This document shows, one piece after another, positions 33,888 to 41,990 of a stretch of DNA of 64,000 nucleotides. Positions within the stretch are counted from its first letter, which is position 1. Each line of letters opens with the position of its first letter. The notes below the pieces were generated by a model that searched no databases, was not told the origin of the DNA, and was given only the letters and a program-made list of their open reading frames with translations. The DNA lies in assembly GCF_031453975.1 (NCBI RefSeq), contig NZ_JAVDPW010000007.1:248001-312000 (forward strand), given 5' to 3'. Source of the DNA: Inquilinus ginsengisoli_A (GTDB lineage: Bacteria > Pseudomonadota > Alphaproteobacteria > DSM-16000 > Inquilinaceae). The position numbers and the translations under genes were made by a program.

Positions 33888-34904
33888 ATGATGGCCAAAT
33901 CCGAAAGCGCCGCCCGTGAGCGGGTGGCAATCCGGGCCGCCGTTTCGGCGCATCGGGTGCCCAGTCTCGGCCGCAGCCTATGGCAGGTGGCGAACAGCTT
34001 CCTGCCCTTCCTCGGCGTCTGCGCCGTGATGTACTGGACCTATGGCGCCGTGCCCTACTGGGCGACGCTGCTGGCGGCCCTGCTTGCCGGCGGGCTGGTG
34101 GTGCGGATCTTCATCATCCAGCATGATTGCGGCCACGGCTCGTTCTTCCGGGCGCGCTGGGCCAACACGCTGATGGGCAGCGTGTGCAGTCTGGTCACCT
34201 TCACCCCCTACGCCGCCTGGCGCCGCCAGCATGCCGGCCACCACGCGCATTGGAACAATCTCGACCACCGCGCCAGCGGCGCCGACATCTATTCGTCGTG
34301 CCTGACCCTGGCGGAGTACCGGGCCCTGTCGCCCTGGCGCCAGCGCGCCTACCGCGCCGCCCGCCATCCGCTGGTGTCGCAGCTGCTGCTGCCGCCGCTG
34401 GTGTTCCTGCTGCTGTACCGCGTGCCGTTCGACACGCCGGCCTCCTGGCACGGCGAACGCCGGGCCGTGTACCTGACCAATCTCGGCCTCGGCGCCGTGT
34501 TCCTGCTGCTGGGCCTGACCCTCGGCTTCGGCGCGACCGCGATGGTGCAGCTGCCGATCATCATGACCGCCGCCATCGTCGGGGTCTGGCTGTTCTCGGT
34601 GCAGCATCGGTTCGAGGACACGCTGTGGGCGCGGCGCGACGACTGGGATTTCGTCTCGGCCTCGATCGAGGGCAGCTCGTTCCTGAAGCTGCCGCGGGTG
34701 CTGCAGTGGTTCACCGGCAACATCGGCTTCCACCACATCCACCATCTCGACCCGCGGATCCCGAACTACCGGCTGGAGGCGTGCCACAACGCCAACCCGA
34801 TCCTGCAGCGGGCGCCGGTGCTGACGCTGCGCACCAGCCTCGGCGCCGGGTCGCACGCGCTGTGGGACGAGGAGCAGGGCCGGATGGTGCGGTTCCCGGA
34901 CTGA
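33888..34904 (+). CDS. Membrane fatty acid desaturase (type 1, omega-6/delta-12-like)
   Basis: 338 residues with four to six membrane segments and the three diagnostic histidine boxes: HDCGHGSFF (about residue 83), HAGHHAHWNN (about 116) and HHIHHLDPRIPNY (about 284). These bind the di-iron centre that inserts double bonds into acyl chains using O2. The spacing and the FHHIHHLDPRIPNY end place it with bacterial DesA-like delta-12 desaturases acting on membrane lipids. It is an isolated gene before tRNA-Leu. Confidence 0.93.
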   Translation: MMAKSESAARERVAIRAAVSAHRVPSLGRSLWQVANSFLPFLGVCAVMYWTYGAVPYWATLLAALLAGGLVVRIFIIQHDCGHGSFFRARWANTLMGSVCSLVTFTPYAAWRRQHAGHHAHWNNLDHRASGADIYSSCLTLAEYRALSPWRQRAYRAARHPLVSQLLLPPLVFLLLYRVPFDTPASWHGERRAVYLTNLGLGAVFLLLGLTLGFGATAMVQLPIIMTAAIVGVWLFSVQHRFEDTLWARRDDWDFVSASIEGSSFLKLPRVLQWFTGNIGFHHIHHLDPRIPNYRLEACHNANPILQRAPVLTLRTSLGAGSHALWDEEQGRMVRFPD

Positions 34905-34934
34905 CCGGCCGTATCCACGATGATCTGAGGAAGC

Positions 34935-35021
34935 TGGTGCGGGCGGTCGGGGTCGAACCGACACTCTGTCACCAGAACTGGATTTTGAGTCCAGCGCGTC
35001 TGCCAATTCCGCCACGCCCGC
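34935..35021 (-). tRNA. tRNA-Leu (anticodon CAA)
   Basis: A class II tRNA, 87 nt. The acceptor stem GCGGGCG pairs with CGCCCGC, followed by ACCA. The D arm has GGCGGAATTGGCAGACGC. The anticodon stem CTGGA/TCCAG has loop CTCAAAA, giving anticodon CAA. A long variable arm TTCTGGTGACAGAGT and the T arm CGGTTCGACCCCG complete it. Confidence 0.95.
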
Positions 35022-35080
35022 GCGGGGCCGCATCTTAGGCAGCGCCGAAGCGGCGTCAACGAAATTGCGGGCGCCCGCCG

Positions 35081-35578
35081 TCAATCTCCCGCGGACGGCC
35101 CCGCGGTCGGCAGCGTCAGGCCGGTCTTGACCGCGTCGAACACGAAATGGGTGTCGAAGCGCTTGACGTTGGCATCGGTCATGAACAGCCGGTCGAGGAT
35201 GTCGCGGCAGGCCCGCATGCCGGTGGCGGCCAGGATCACCAGATAGTCCCGGCTGCCGGCCAGCTCGTAGCATTGCTGCACCTCCGGCGCCGCCCGCATG
35301 CGCTCGCGGAAGGCGCGGTGCAGGGCAGTCGATTCCTGCTCCAGCGTCACGAACACCGTGGCCAGCACGATGCCGTCGAAGCGGCCGGGGTCCAGCACCG
35401 CGACCTGTCGCAGCAGCAGCCCGTCGGCGCGATAGCGGGCGATGCGGCGCTGCACCGCGCTGGGCGACAGGCCGATGGCGTCGCCCAGCGCCTCCAGCGT
35501 CTGGCCGCTGTCAGCCTGCAGCTGCGCCAGCAGCCGGTGGTCGAGCCGGTCGAGCGCCGGCGGAGGTTTCGTGCTCAT
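35081..35578 (-). CDS. AsnC/Lrp family transcriptional regulator
   Basis: 165 residues from ATG 35578. The N-terminal winged helix reads LDRLDHRLLAQLQADSGQTLEALGDAIGLSPSAVQRRIARYRADG, and the C-terminal RAM domain includes MRAAPEVQQCYELAGSRDYLV. The much longer open frame on this strand is the antisense of the neighbouring dehydratase. It is divergent from a threonine/serine dehydratase-like gene, its likely target, with 112 bp between the starts. Confidence 0.93.
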   Translation of the reverse strand: MSTKPPPALDRLDHRLLAQLQADSGQTLEALGDAIGLSPSAVQRRIARYRADGLLLRQVAVLDPGRFDGIVLATVFVTLEQESTALHRAFRERMRAAPEVQQCYELAGSRDYLVILAATGMRACRDILDRLFMTDANVKRFDTHFVFDAVKTGLTLPTAGPSAGD

Positions 35579-35690
35579 GCAAGAATTTTGCGTCGGCGCG
35601 CATGACATGACAACAACCGTCGGGGCGAGGGCGGCTAGACTCCGGCCAGTGCAATCGACGCCAATACAATCGACGGGAAGGGACGCGGCC

Positions 35691-36671
35691 ATGGATGCGC
35701 AGCCGGAGACGATGATCACGCCGCAGGAGATCCTGGCGGCCCGCGCCGCGATCGACCCGGTGTTCCTCGATTCGCCGGCGATGCGGCACGGCGCGCTCGA
35801 CGCCGCGCTGGGCTGCGCCGTCACGCTGAAGGTCGAGAGCCTGAATCCCGTCCGCTCCTTCAAGGGCCGCGGCACCGAGGCGCTGCTGGCGTCGCTCGAT
35901 CCGCTCCCCGCCTCGGTGGTCGCGACCTCCAGCGGCAATTTCGGCCAGGGGCTGGCTCGGGCCGCGGCCCGGCGGGGCGTGGCGGCGACCATCCTGGCGC
36001 CGTCCTGGGCCAATCCGCTGAAGCTCGACGCCATGCGCCGGCTCGGCGCCACGGTGCGGCTGGCCGACCCGGCCGACGGCGCCGGCAAGGATTTGGCCCG
36101 CCGCATCGCCGCCGAGACCGGGGCCCTGTTCGTCGAGGATGGCGGCCACCGCATCATCACCGCCGGCGCTGGCGTGATCGGGCAGGAGCTGACCGCCGGC
36201 GGCCACGAGGTCGACGACGTCATCGTCCAGATCGGCGACGGCGCGCTGGCCACCGGCATCGGCTCCTGGTTCAAGGCCCAAGGGCGTAGCGCATCGCCGG
36301 GGGTGCGCATCATCGGCGTGGTGGCGCGCGGCGCCCCGGCCATGGCCCAGTCCTTCGCCGCCGGCAGGGCCATCGACACGCCCGATGTCGACACCATTGC
36401 CGACGGCATGGCGATCGCCCGGCCGGTGTCCTCGGCGGTGGCGCAGCTGCGCGCCTGCGTCGACGAGATCCTGCTGGTCGACGACGACGCCATCGTCGAG
36501 GCGGCGCGGCTGCTGCTGCGCACCGCCGGGGTGCTGGCCGAGCCGTCGGGCGCCGCCGGCCTGGCCGCGGTGATGACGCACCGCGCCCGCTTCGCCGGCC
36601 GCCGGGTCGCCGCCGTGGTCACCGGCAGCAACCTCGACGCCGCGTTCCAGGCCAAGCTGCTGGTGGCTTAG
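35691..36671 (+). CDS. Threonine/serine ammonia-lyase-like PLP enzyme
   Basis: 326 residues from ATG 35691, with GGGAAGGGA upstream. Fold-type II PLP enzyme: the Schiff-base Lys58 is in NPVRSFKGRGTEAL, the Asn loop in ATSSGNFGQGLARAA and a Gly-rich phosphate loop in IGDGALATGIG. It lacks the C-terminal ACT regulatory domain of biosynthetic IlvA, so a catabolic dehydratase (threonine, serine or a hydroxy-amino acid) is favoured. Divergent AsnC-type regulation fits amino-acid induction. Confidence 0.88.
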   Translation: MDAQPETMITPQEILAARAAIDPVFLDSPAMRHGALDAALGCAVTLKVESLNPVRSFKGRGTEALLASLDPLPASVVATSSGNFGQGLARAAARRGVAATILAPSWANPLKLDAMRRLGATVRLADPADGAGKDLARRIAAETGALFVEDGGHRIITAGAGVIGQELTAGGHEVDDVIVQIGDGALATGIGSWFKAQGRSASPGVRIIGVVARGAPAMAQSFAAGRAIDTPDVDTIADGMAIARPVSSAVAQLRACVDEILLVDDDAIVEAARLLLRTAGVLAEPSGAAGLAAVMTHRARFAGRRVAAVVTGSNLDAAFQAKLLVA

Positions 36672-36757
36672 GAGCGGGCGCAGGCCGAGCGTCCGGGGCA
36701 TCGCAGCCCTGCCGGGTCGCGACATTTCTTCACTGGGCGGCGCACGGGCGGCACGGC

Positions 36758-37261
36758 ATGATCCGCGCCATGTTGCGCCGACTCGATCTTCTCGCCTGGC
36801 TGACGGCCGCTCTCGGCGTCGTCGTGCTGGGCACCGTCCTCGCCTCGCAATATCTCGGCGGGCTGCAGCCCTGCGAGCTGTGCCTGTACCAGCGCTGGCC
36901 CTGGGCGGCGGCGATCGCGCTCGGCCTGCTGGCCGCGCTGCTCCGGCCGCTGCGCCGGGGCCTGGTGCTGCTGGCCGGCATCGTCATCCTGCTCGGCGGG
37001 GCGCTGGCGGTCTACCACGCCGGGGTCGAATACCAGTGGTGGCCGGGCTTCACCGCCTGCACCTCCGCGATCTCCTTCGGCACCGGCAACGCCGCGTCGC
37101 TGCGCGACCAGCTGCTGGCCGCCCCGGTGGTGCGCTGCGACGTGCCGGGCTTCGTCCTGTTCGGGATCTCGATGGCGGGGTACAATGCCATCGTCTCGGT
37201 GGTCGCCGGCCTCGTCCTCCTGGCCGCCGCGACCCGCCGCACCAGCGCGAGAGCCGTGTGA
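36758..37261 (+). CDS. dsbB: Disulfide bond formation protein B
   Basis: 167 residues, four membrane segments. The first periplasmic cysteine pair is Cys39/Cys42 in LQPCELCLYQRWPW and the second pair is Cys101 and Cys127 in FTACTSAISF and VVRCDVPGF. It re-oxidises DsbA and passes electrons to ubiquinone. The next gene, a ubiquinone-pathway hydroxylase, overlaps it by 4 bp (GTGA), an apt pairing because DsbB uses ubiquinone. Confidence 0.92.
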   Translation: MIRAMLRRLDLLAWLTAALGVVVLGTVLASQYLGGLQPCELCLYQRWPWAAAIALGLLAALLRPLRRGLVLLAGIVILLGGALAVYHAGVEYQWWPGFTACTSAISFGTGNAASLRDQLLAAPVVRCDVPGFVLFGISMAGYNAIVSVVAGLVLLAAATRRTSARAV

Positions 37262-37809
37262 CCGCTTCCCGCCGCCGCGCCCTGCCGGGCGACCCCTCCG
37301 GCCCCGACCGGATCGCCCGCATGATCCGGGTCGACCATGCCGGCGAATACGGCGCCAAGCGGATCTACGAAGGCCAGCTCGCGGTGCTCGGCCGCGGCCC
37401 CAAGGGGCCGGTGATCGAGCACATGGCCGAGCAGGAGCGCGAGCATCTCGAGACCTTCGACCGCATGGTGGTGGAGCGCGGCGTGCGCCCGACCCTGCTG
37501 CACCCGCTGTGGCATGTCGGCGCCTTCGCCATGGGCGCGGCCACGGCGCTGCTGGGCGAGCGGGCGGCGATGGCCTGCACCGTCGCGGTCGAGGAGGTGA
37601 TCGACGACCACTACGCCCGCCAGGCCGAGGCGCTGGGCAGCGACGAGCCGGAACTGAAGGCGGTGATCGAGCGTTTTCGCGCCGAGGAGCTGGAGCACCG
37701 CGACATCGGGCTGGAGCACGAGGCCGAGCAGGCCCCGGGCTACCGCATCCTGTCCGGTGCCGTGAAGGCGGCGACGCGCACCGCCATCTGGCTCTCGGAG
37801 CGGGTATAG
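37258..37809 (+). CDS. coq7: Demethoxyubiquinone hydroxylase (COQ7/UbiF-type, di-iron)
   Basis: 183 residues from GTG 37258, overlapping the dsbB stop. MIRVDHAGEYGAKRIYEGQL is the COQ7 opening. The di-iron ligands are in EQEREHLETF, VEEVIDDHY and EELEHRDIGLEHEA (ExxH pairs). It hydroxylates 2-octaprenyl-3-methyl-6-methoxy-benzoquinol in ubiquinone synthesis. COQ7 rather than flavin UbiF is normal for alphaproteobacteria. Confidence 0.93.
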   Translation: MTASRRRALPGDPSGPDRIARMIRVDHAGEYGAKRIYEGQLAVLGRGPKGPVIEHMAEQEREHLETFDRMVVERGVRPTLLHPLWHVGAFAMGAATALLGERAAMACTVAVEEVIDDHYARQAEALGSDEPELKAVIERFRAEELEHRDIGLEHEAEQAPGYRILSGAVKAATRTAIWLSERV

Positions 37810-37814
37810 AGACA

Positions 37815-38288
37815 ATGCGGATTTCGATGCTTCTGGCGGCCGCCACGGCGGCGCTGCTGGCCTCGGCCGGGGCGCGGGCGGAGGATGTCGGCTGCGTCAA
37901 CACCGCCTTCAAGCTGATCGGCCCGGACCACAAGGTCTGCGTCGAGGCCTTCACCGACCCCGACATCCCCGGCGTCGCCTGCTATCTCAGCCAGGCCCGC
38001 ACCGGCGGCGTCTCCGGCTGGCTCGGCCTGGCCGAGGATCCGTCGCGCTTTGCCCTGTCCTGCCGCCAGGTCGGCCCGATCACCCTGCCGGACCGCATCG
38101 ACCGGCAGAAGGAGGTGTTCGACAGCGCCACCTCGATCCTGTTCAAGGAGACGCAGGTGGTGCGGATGTTCGACCGGCCGCGCAACACGCTGGTGTACCT
38201 GTCCTATTCGACCAAGCTGGTCGACGGGTCGCCGATGAACAGTGTCGCCGCCGTGCCGGTGATGCCCTGGACGGAGACCGTCCGATAA
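37815..38288 (+). CDS. creA: CreA family protein
   Basis: 157 residues with a signal peptide (MRISMLLAAATAALLASAGARA). The mature protein matches CreA: VGCVNTAFKLIGPDHKVCVEAFTDPDI, then CYLSQARTGG and LAEDPSRFALSCRQVGPI. Function unknown in the literature I recall. The last four codons (ETVR) and the stop codon lie inside the first copy of the 145-bp repeat, so the element appears to have supplied the present C-terminus. Confidence 0.9.
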   Translation: MRISMLLAAATAALLASAGARAEDVGCVNTAFKLIGPDHKVCVEAFTDPDIPGVACYLSQARTGGVSGWLGLAEDPSRFALSCRQVGPITLPDRIDRQKEVFDSATSILFKETQVVRMFDRPRNTLVYLSYSTKLVDGSPMNSVAAVPVMPWTETVR

Positions 38289-38414
38289 CGCTACTGGTGC
38301 GGCCGTCTGATGGCGGTTTCTGCGCTTCCGGTGCTCACGGACCAACGTCCGCTGCGCGCCGGTTCTCGAAACCACCACCAGCCGACTCACACCAGCGCGT
38401 TCTCGAACGATCTC
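38274..38414. repeat. ERIC-like ~145-bp palindromic element, copy 1
   Basis: Ends GAGACCGTCCGATAACGC and GCGTTCTCGAACGATCTC are inverted with 15 of 18 bases matching. The interior carries GGCGGTTTCTGCGCTTCCGG and CGCCGGTTCTCGAAACCACC, shared with copies 2 and 3. It overlaps the 3' end of the creA-like gene by 15 bp. Confidence 0.9.
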
Positions 38415-38472
38415 CGGATCGGCACTGTCGTGGTCACGGGACAACACAAGCAGGGCGCCCTGCCCAAGAAAC

Positions 38473-38512
38473 ACTCCCCCTCCCCTTGCGGGAGGGGGTA
38501 GGGGGAGGGGGC
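38473..38512. repeat. Single arm of the GC-rich hairpin repeat (copy E)
   Basis: One CTCCCCCTCCCCTTGCGGGA hairpin with its GGGGGTAGGGGGAGGGG partner, without the inverted second arm seen in A-D. It lies downstream of the minus-strand HNH gene. Confidence 0.75.
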
Positions 38513-38526
38513 AGCCCGAGCCGGCG

Positions 38527-39090
38527 TCAGTGCTCCAGCTCGGAATCCCAGTACAGGAAGTCGCGCCAGCTCTGGTGCAGGAAGTTGGGCGGGAAGGCCC
38601 GGCCGTTCTCCTGCAGCTCATAGGTGGTCGGCTGCTGCGGCGGGATCAGCGGATGCATGCCGCAGCTGTGCGACAGCTGGTGCCCCTTGCGCAGGTTGCA
38701 GGCGGAGCAGGCCGCGACCACGTTGGTCCAGCTGGTGCGCCCGCCGCGGGCGCGCGGCACCACATGGTCGAAGGTCAGCTCTTGCGACGGGAAGCGCTCG
38801 CCGCAATACTGGCAGCTGAAGCGGTCGCGCAGGAACACGTTGAACCGCGTGAAGGCCGGTCGCCGCGCCGAGGGGATGTACTCCTTCAGCGAGATCACGC
38901 TGGGCAGCCGCATCTCGAAGGACGGGCTGCGCACCACGCGGTCGTATTCGGCGATGATGTTCACCCGATCGAGGAACACCGCCTTGATCGATTCGTACCA
39001 GGGCCACAGGGACAGCGGGAAGTAGCTCAGCGGCCGGAAATCGGCGTTGAGGACGAGAGCCGGGCAATTATCGGGTGGGGGAGACACCAT
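38527..39090 (-). CDS. HNH endonuclease domain protein
   Basis: 187 residues. The HNH zinc-type core is CQYCGERFPSQELTFDHVVPRARGGRTSWTNVVAACSACNLRKG, with two CxxC pairs, the DH dyad and the following Asn. The N-terminal ~80 residues (ALVLNADFRPLSYFPLSLWPWYESIKAVFLDRVNII) are typical of the widespread chromosomal HNH family adjacent to housekeeping genes. It is probably a structural or repair nuclease rather than a mobile element. Confidence 0.9.
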   Translation of the reverse strand: MVSPPPDNCPALVLNADFRPLSYFPLSLWPWYESIKAVFLDRVNIIAEYDRVVRSPSFEMRLPSVISLKEYIPSARRPAFTRFNVFLRDRFSCQYCGERFPSQELTFDHVVPRARGGRTSWTNVVAACSACNLRKGHQLSHSCGMHPLIPPQQPTTYELQENGRAFPPNFLHQSWRDFLYWDSELEH

Positions 39091-39237
39091 CCCACTCCTT
39101 CACCGTCACCTCTGGCCGCGGATGGTCCGCGAATGCCCATGGATATACGGTGAAACCCTGTTGACCGCAACATGCTGCGCCGAAAGCGGCGGAAATGTCA
39201 CGATCTCGTCACTCCGTCATCCCTGGTGGCCAGCGGC

Positions 39238-39918
39238 CTACCCCGGGCGGCCGGCCGCCTGCGGCAGGTGCCGGACCAGGGTGTCGAGGCCGGCGGCCAG
39301 CCCTTCCGGGTCGATGCCATGGCCCAGTCCCGGCCGGGCCAGGGTCTCGACCGCCACCCCGGCGCCCTGCAGCGCCGCGGCCGCCAGCGCCATGGCGCCG
39401 AACGGCACCACCGGGTCGTCCTGGCCGTGCACCAGCAGCACCGGCGGGCGCGAGCGGATGTCGCGGGCCAGGGTGGCGGCGCCCAGCAGCGCGCCGGAAT
39501 AGCCGATCACCGCGGCGCAGGCGGCCGGACGGCGCAGCGCGGTGTACAGCGAGGTCATGGTGCCCTGGCTGAAGCCGACCAGGGCCAGGTCGGCATCGGT
39601 CAGGCCGCGTTCGGCCAGTGCCTGGTCGAGGAAGCCGTTCAGGATCGGCAGGGTGGCCTGCAGCCCGGCCTCCATCACCGCCGGCGTCCGGTCGGACAGG
39701 CTGAACCACTGCCGGCCGTAGGGCGCCATGTCGCAGGGCTCCGGGCCATCCGGCGACAGGAATTCGGCATCGGGCAGGTGGCGGGCCCAGTGCGGCGCCA
39801 GGCCGATCAGGTCCTGGCCGTCGGCGCCGACGCCGTGCAGCAGGACGACCAGGGCCTTGGGCGCGAGGCCGCTGGCGGGGGCGAGGCGGGGGCCCGAGAG
39901 GGTGGGGATCTTGGACAT
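39238..39918 (-). CDS. Phospholipase/carboxylesterase (alpha/beta hydrolase)
   Basis: 226 residues from ATG 39918. The catalytic triad is visible: Ser in VGFSQGTMTSL (about residue 117), Asp in LLVHGQDDPVVPF (about 170) and His in RPGLGHGIDPEG (about 203). The oxyanion loop is VVLLHGVGADGQDL. This is the EstB/acyl-protein-thioesterase family. The frame runs upstream into an AT-rich stretch without a credible start. Confidence 0.9.
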   Translation of the reverse strand: MSKIPTLSGPRLAPASGLAPKALVVLLHGVGADGQDLIGLAPHWARHLPDAEFLSPDGPEPCDMAPYGRQWFSLSDRTPAVMEAGLQATLPILNGFLDQALAERGLTDADLALVGFSQGTMTSLYTALRRPAACAAVIGYSGALLGAATLARDIRSRPPVLLVHGQDDPVVPFGAMALAAAALQGAGVAVETLARPGLGHGIDPEGLAAGLDTLVRHLPQAAGRPG

Positions 39919-40114
39919 GGCGCCATCTCTCCCGGTCGCGGCCCGGCTGTCAACCATCCGCCCGGCCGGGTGGTCCATGTCGAGATCGAGCTGGGCTTCG
40001 CGCCGGACGCGCCGGTGGCCGCTGAATTGGTTGGAAGGGAACGGCCACGCCTCTATATTGGAATGCCTTTCCTGGGATTTCCCTGCGATGCCGTTACTGC
40101 AGGAGAACAAGTAA

Positions 40115-40351
40115 ATGACGTTCTGGTCTTGGCTAATAAATATTGTGATTAAATCGGCCGCTTATCTTTTTGTCGGCTGCTCATTCAGTATAATATTGCT
40201 AGCATATGCGTTATTTCAGGAAAAAGGCAGATATGAATATGTAATGAAGGCAACGCCATATCCAATCTATATTGGAGCTGTAGCGGCGTTGGCCTTCGTT
40301 GTCGTTGGGTTGGTCATCTATCTTCTCAAAAATATGCGAATGACTCGCTGA
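40115..40351 (+). CDS. Small membrane protein of low GC
   Basis: 78 residues, GGAGAACAAG upstream of the ATG. Two hydrophobic segments: IVIKSAAYLFVGCSFSIILLAYALF (about residues 10-34) and PIYIGAVAALAFVVVGLVIYLL (about 49-70). The region 40090-40350 is distinctly AT-rich compared with its neighbours, so it is probably foreign. No family recognised. An AT-rich single small gene may be an isolated acquired gene. Confidence 0.65.
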   Translation: MTFWSWLINIVIKSAAYLFVGCSFSIILLAYALFQEKGRYEYVMKATPYPIYIGAVAALAFVVVGLVIYLLKNMRMTR

Positions 40352-40510
40352 TTTGATGGCAGGCGCCATCGTCCGCAAGGAGTCGAGCCTGGCTCATTAG
40401 TGAGCTGCCTGGTCGAAAGGCGGCTCGTGCCGATCGCGCCTCGATCTCGGCGCCGCGTGGTGTCGACCCGGGCTTGACGCCGCCGCCCGCCTTCGCCTTT
40501 GCTCGGCGCC

Positions 40511-41386
40511 ATGGCCGACGTCACCCGCTTCGCCCCCAGCCCCACCGGGCTCCTGCATCTCGGCCACGCCCATTCGGCGCTGGCCGGCCGGCGCCGGGCG
40601 GGCCCGGCGGGGGCAGGGGGCGGTCGCTTCCTGCTGCGCATCGAGGACATCGACCAGGGCCGCTGCCGGCCGGAGTTCGAGGCCGCGATCCTGGAGGATT
40701 TGGCCTGGCTCGGCCTCGACTGGGACGGGCCGGTGCGGCGCCAGTCGGAGCATTGGGACGACTACCGGGCCGCGCTGGCCACGCTGGAGGGGCAGGGGCT
40801 GGTCTATCCCTGCTTCTGCACCCGGCGCGAGATCCAGGCCGAGATCGCGGCGATGGACGGCGCGCCGCATGGACCGGACGGCCCGCTGTATCCCGGCACC
40901 TGCCGCCATCTGTCGCCGCAGCAGCGCGCCGAGCGGCTGGCCGAGGGCCGGCCCTATGCGCTGCGGCTGGACGTCGCCGAGGCCGTCCGGCGCAGCGGCC
41001 CCTTGTCCTGGACCGACGAGCTGGCCGGCGAGCAGGCGGCGCGGCCGGAGCTGCTGGGCGATGTGGTGCTGGCGCGCAAGGACACGCCGACCAGCTACCA
41101 TCTGGCGGTGACGGTGGACGACCAGCTGCAGGGCGTCACCGTGGTGACACGGGGGCAGGACCTGTTCGACGCCACCCATGTCCACCGCCTGCTGCAGGCG
41201 CTGCTGGGCTATCGCGTGCCGGTGTGGCGGCACCACGCGCTGCTGACCGACGCGGCCGGCAAGCGCCTGGCCAAGCGCAACGACGCGGTCGCGATCCGCA
41301 CCTTGCGGGACGAGGGGAAATCCCCCGCCGCAGTGCGGGCGCTGGCGGGGTTTCCGGACGGGGCTACTGCTCCGGCTCGGTCGTGA
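40511..41386 (+). CDS. gluQRS: Glutamyl-Q tRNA(Asp) synthetase
   Basis: 291 residues from ATG 40511. It is a truncated GluRS: the HIGH-like motif is PSPTGLLHLGHAHSAL, the KMSKS-like motif is GKRLAKRND, and no anticodon-binding domain follows. The zinc region is visible (CFCTRREI and YPGTCRH). It attaches glutamate to queuosine in tRNA-Asp. Its 3' end overlaps clpS, which runs the other way, by 23 bp. Confidence 0.93.
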   Translation: MADVTRFAPSPTGLLHLGHAHSALAGRRRAGPAGAGGGRFLLRIEDIDQGRCRPEFEAAILEDLAWLGLDWDGPVRRQSEHWDDYRAALATLEGQGLVYPCFCTRREIQAEIAAMDGAPHGPDGPLYPGTCRHLSPQQRAERLAEGRPYALRLDVAEAVRRSGPLSWTDELAGEQAARPELLGDVVLARKDTPTSYHLAVTVDDQLQGVTVVTRGQDLFDATHVHRLLQALLGYRVPVWRHHALLTDAAGKRLAKRNDAVAIRTLRDEGKSPAAVRALAGFPDGATAPARS

Positions 41387-41669
41387 ACAGCAGCGGATAG
41401 CCGTTGTTGCGCCCGGCCTCGGTGGCCCGCGTCGCCCGGGTCTCGGCCACGTCCTTGGTGTAGACGGCGACGACGCAGGTCCCGCGGGTGTGTGCGGTAT
41501 ACATCACCTGGTGGGCCTGGCTCTCGCTGACCCGGAACTCCGACTTCAGGACCTTGACGACGAAGTCCCGGGGCGTGAAGTCGTCATTGACCAGGATCAC
41601 CTTGTGCAGGCGCGGTCGTTCCGTCTTGGTCACGACCTTGGGGGTGGGGCTGATCTTGATGTCACTCAT
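41364..41669 (-). CDS. clpS: ATP-dependent Clp protease adaptor ClpS
   Basis: 101 residues from ATG 41669 (MSDIKISPTPK); a longer frame to 41720 is possible. The N-degron pocket motif is VILVNDDFTPRDFVVKVL, with downstream QAHQVMYTAHTRGTCVV. It delivers N-end-rule substrates to ClpA. In alphaproteobacteria clpS usually precedes clpA, which is not seen here. It overlaps the gluQRS 3' end. Confidence 0.95.
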   Translation of the reverse strand: MSDIKISPTPKVVTKTERPRLHKVILVNDDFTPRDFVVKVLKSEFRVSESQAHQVMYTAHTRGTCVVAVYTKDVAETRATRATEAGRNNGYPLLFTTEPEQ

Positions 41670-41776
41670 CGGACAGGCAACTCCCGATGACGGCGCGGCG
41701 GCAGCGTCAAGCGCCGGCACCTTCTCACGTTCGCCGCCATCCGTCCATTCGCGGCCGGTCTGGTCCGACCGTGCCG

Positions 41777-41977
41777 CTACTTGTTCAGGATCTTCTCGCG
41801 CTGGTCTTCGTACTCGTCCTGGGTGATCGCGCCCTTGCGGTAGGCGTTGTCCAGGTCGATCAGCTCCTGCCCCGTGGTCGCGCCCGCGGTGCCGGGCGGC
41901 GGCGTGTGGCTGCTGCCGCCGCAGGCGGCGACGGGAAGGGCCAATCCGAGGGCGAGGGCGAACGGCAGAAGTCGCAT
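41777..41977 (-). CDS. Small lipoprotein with SHOCT domain
   Basis: 66 residues, ATG 41977 with GGAG upstream. A lipoprotein signal ends in the lipobox VAAC, so the mature protein is about 44 residues starting with Cys. The rest is a SHOCT helix pair (ELIDLDNAYRKGAITQDEYEDQREKIL). Likely a membrane-anchored oligomerisation module. Confidence 0.8.
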   Translation of the reverse strand: MRLLPFALALGLALPVAACGGSSHTPPPGTAGATTGQELIDLDNAYRKGAITQDEYEDQREKILNK

Positions 41978-41990
41978 GGAAGCTCCGGGG

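Noticed and set aside
35579..36655. Large N-terminal extension of the AsnC regulator
   Set aside because: It is antisense to the threonine dehydratase-like gene; the proper AsnC domain starts at 35578.
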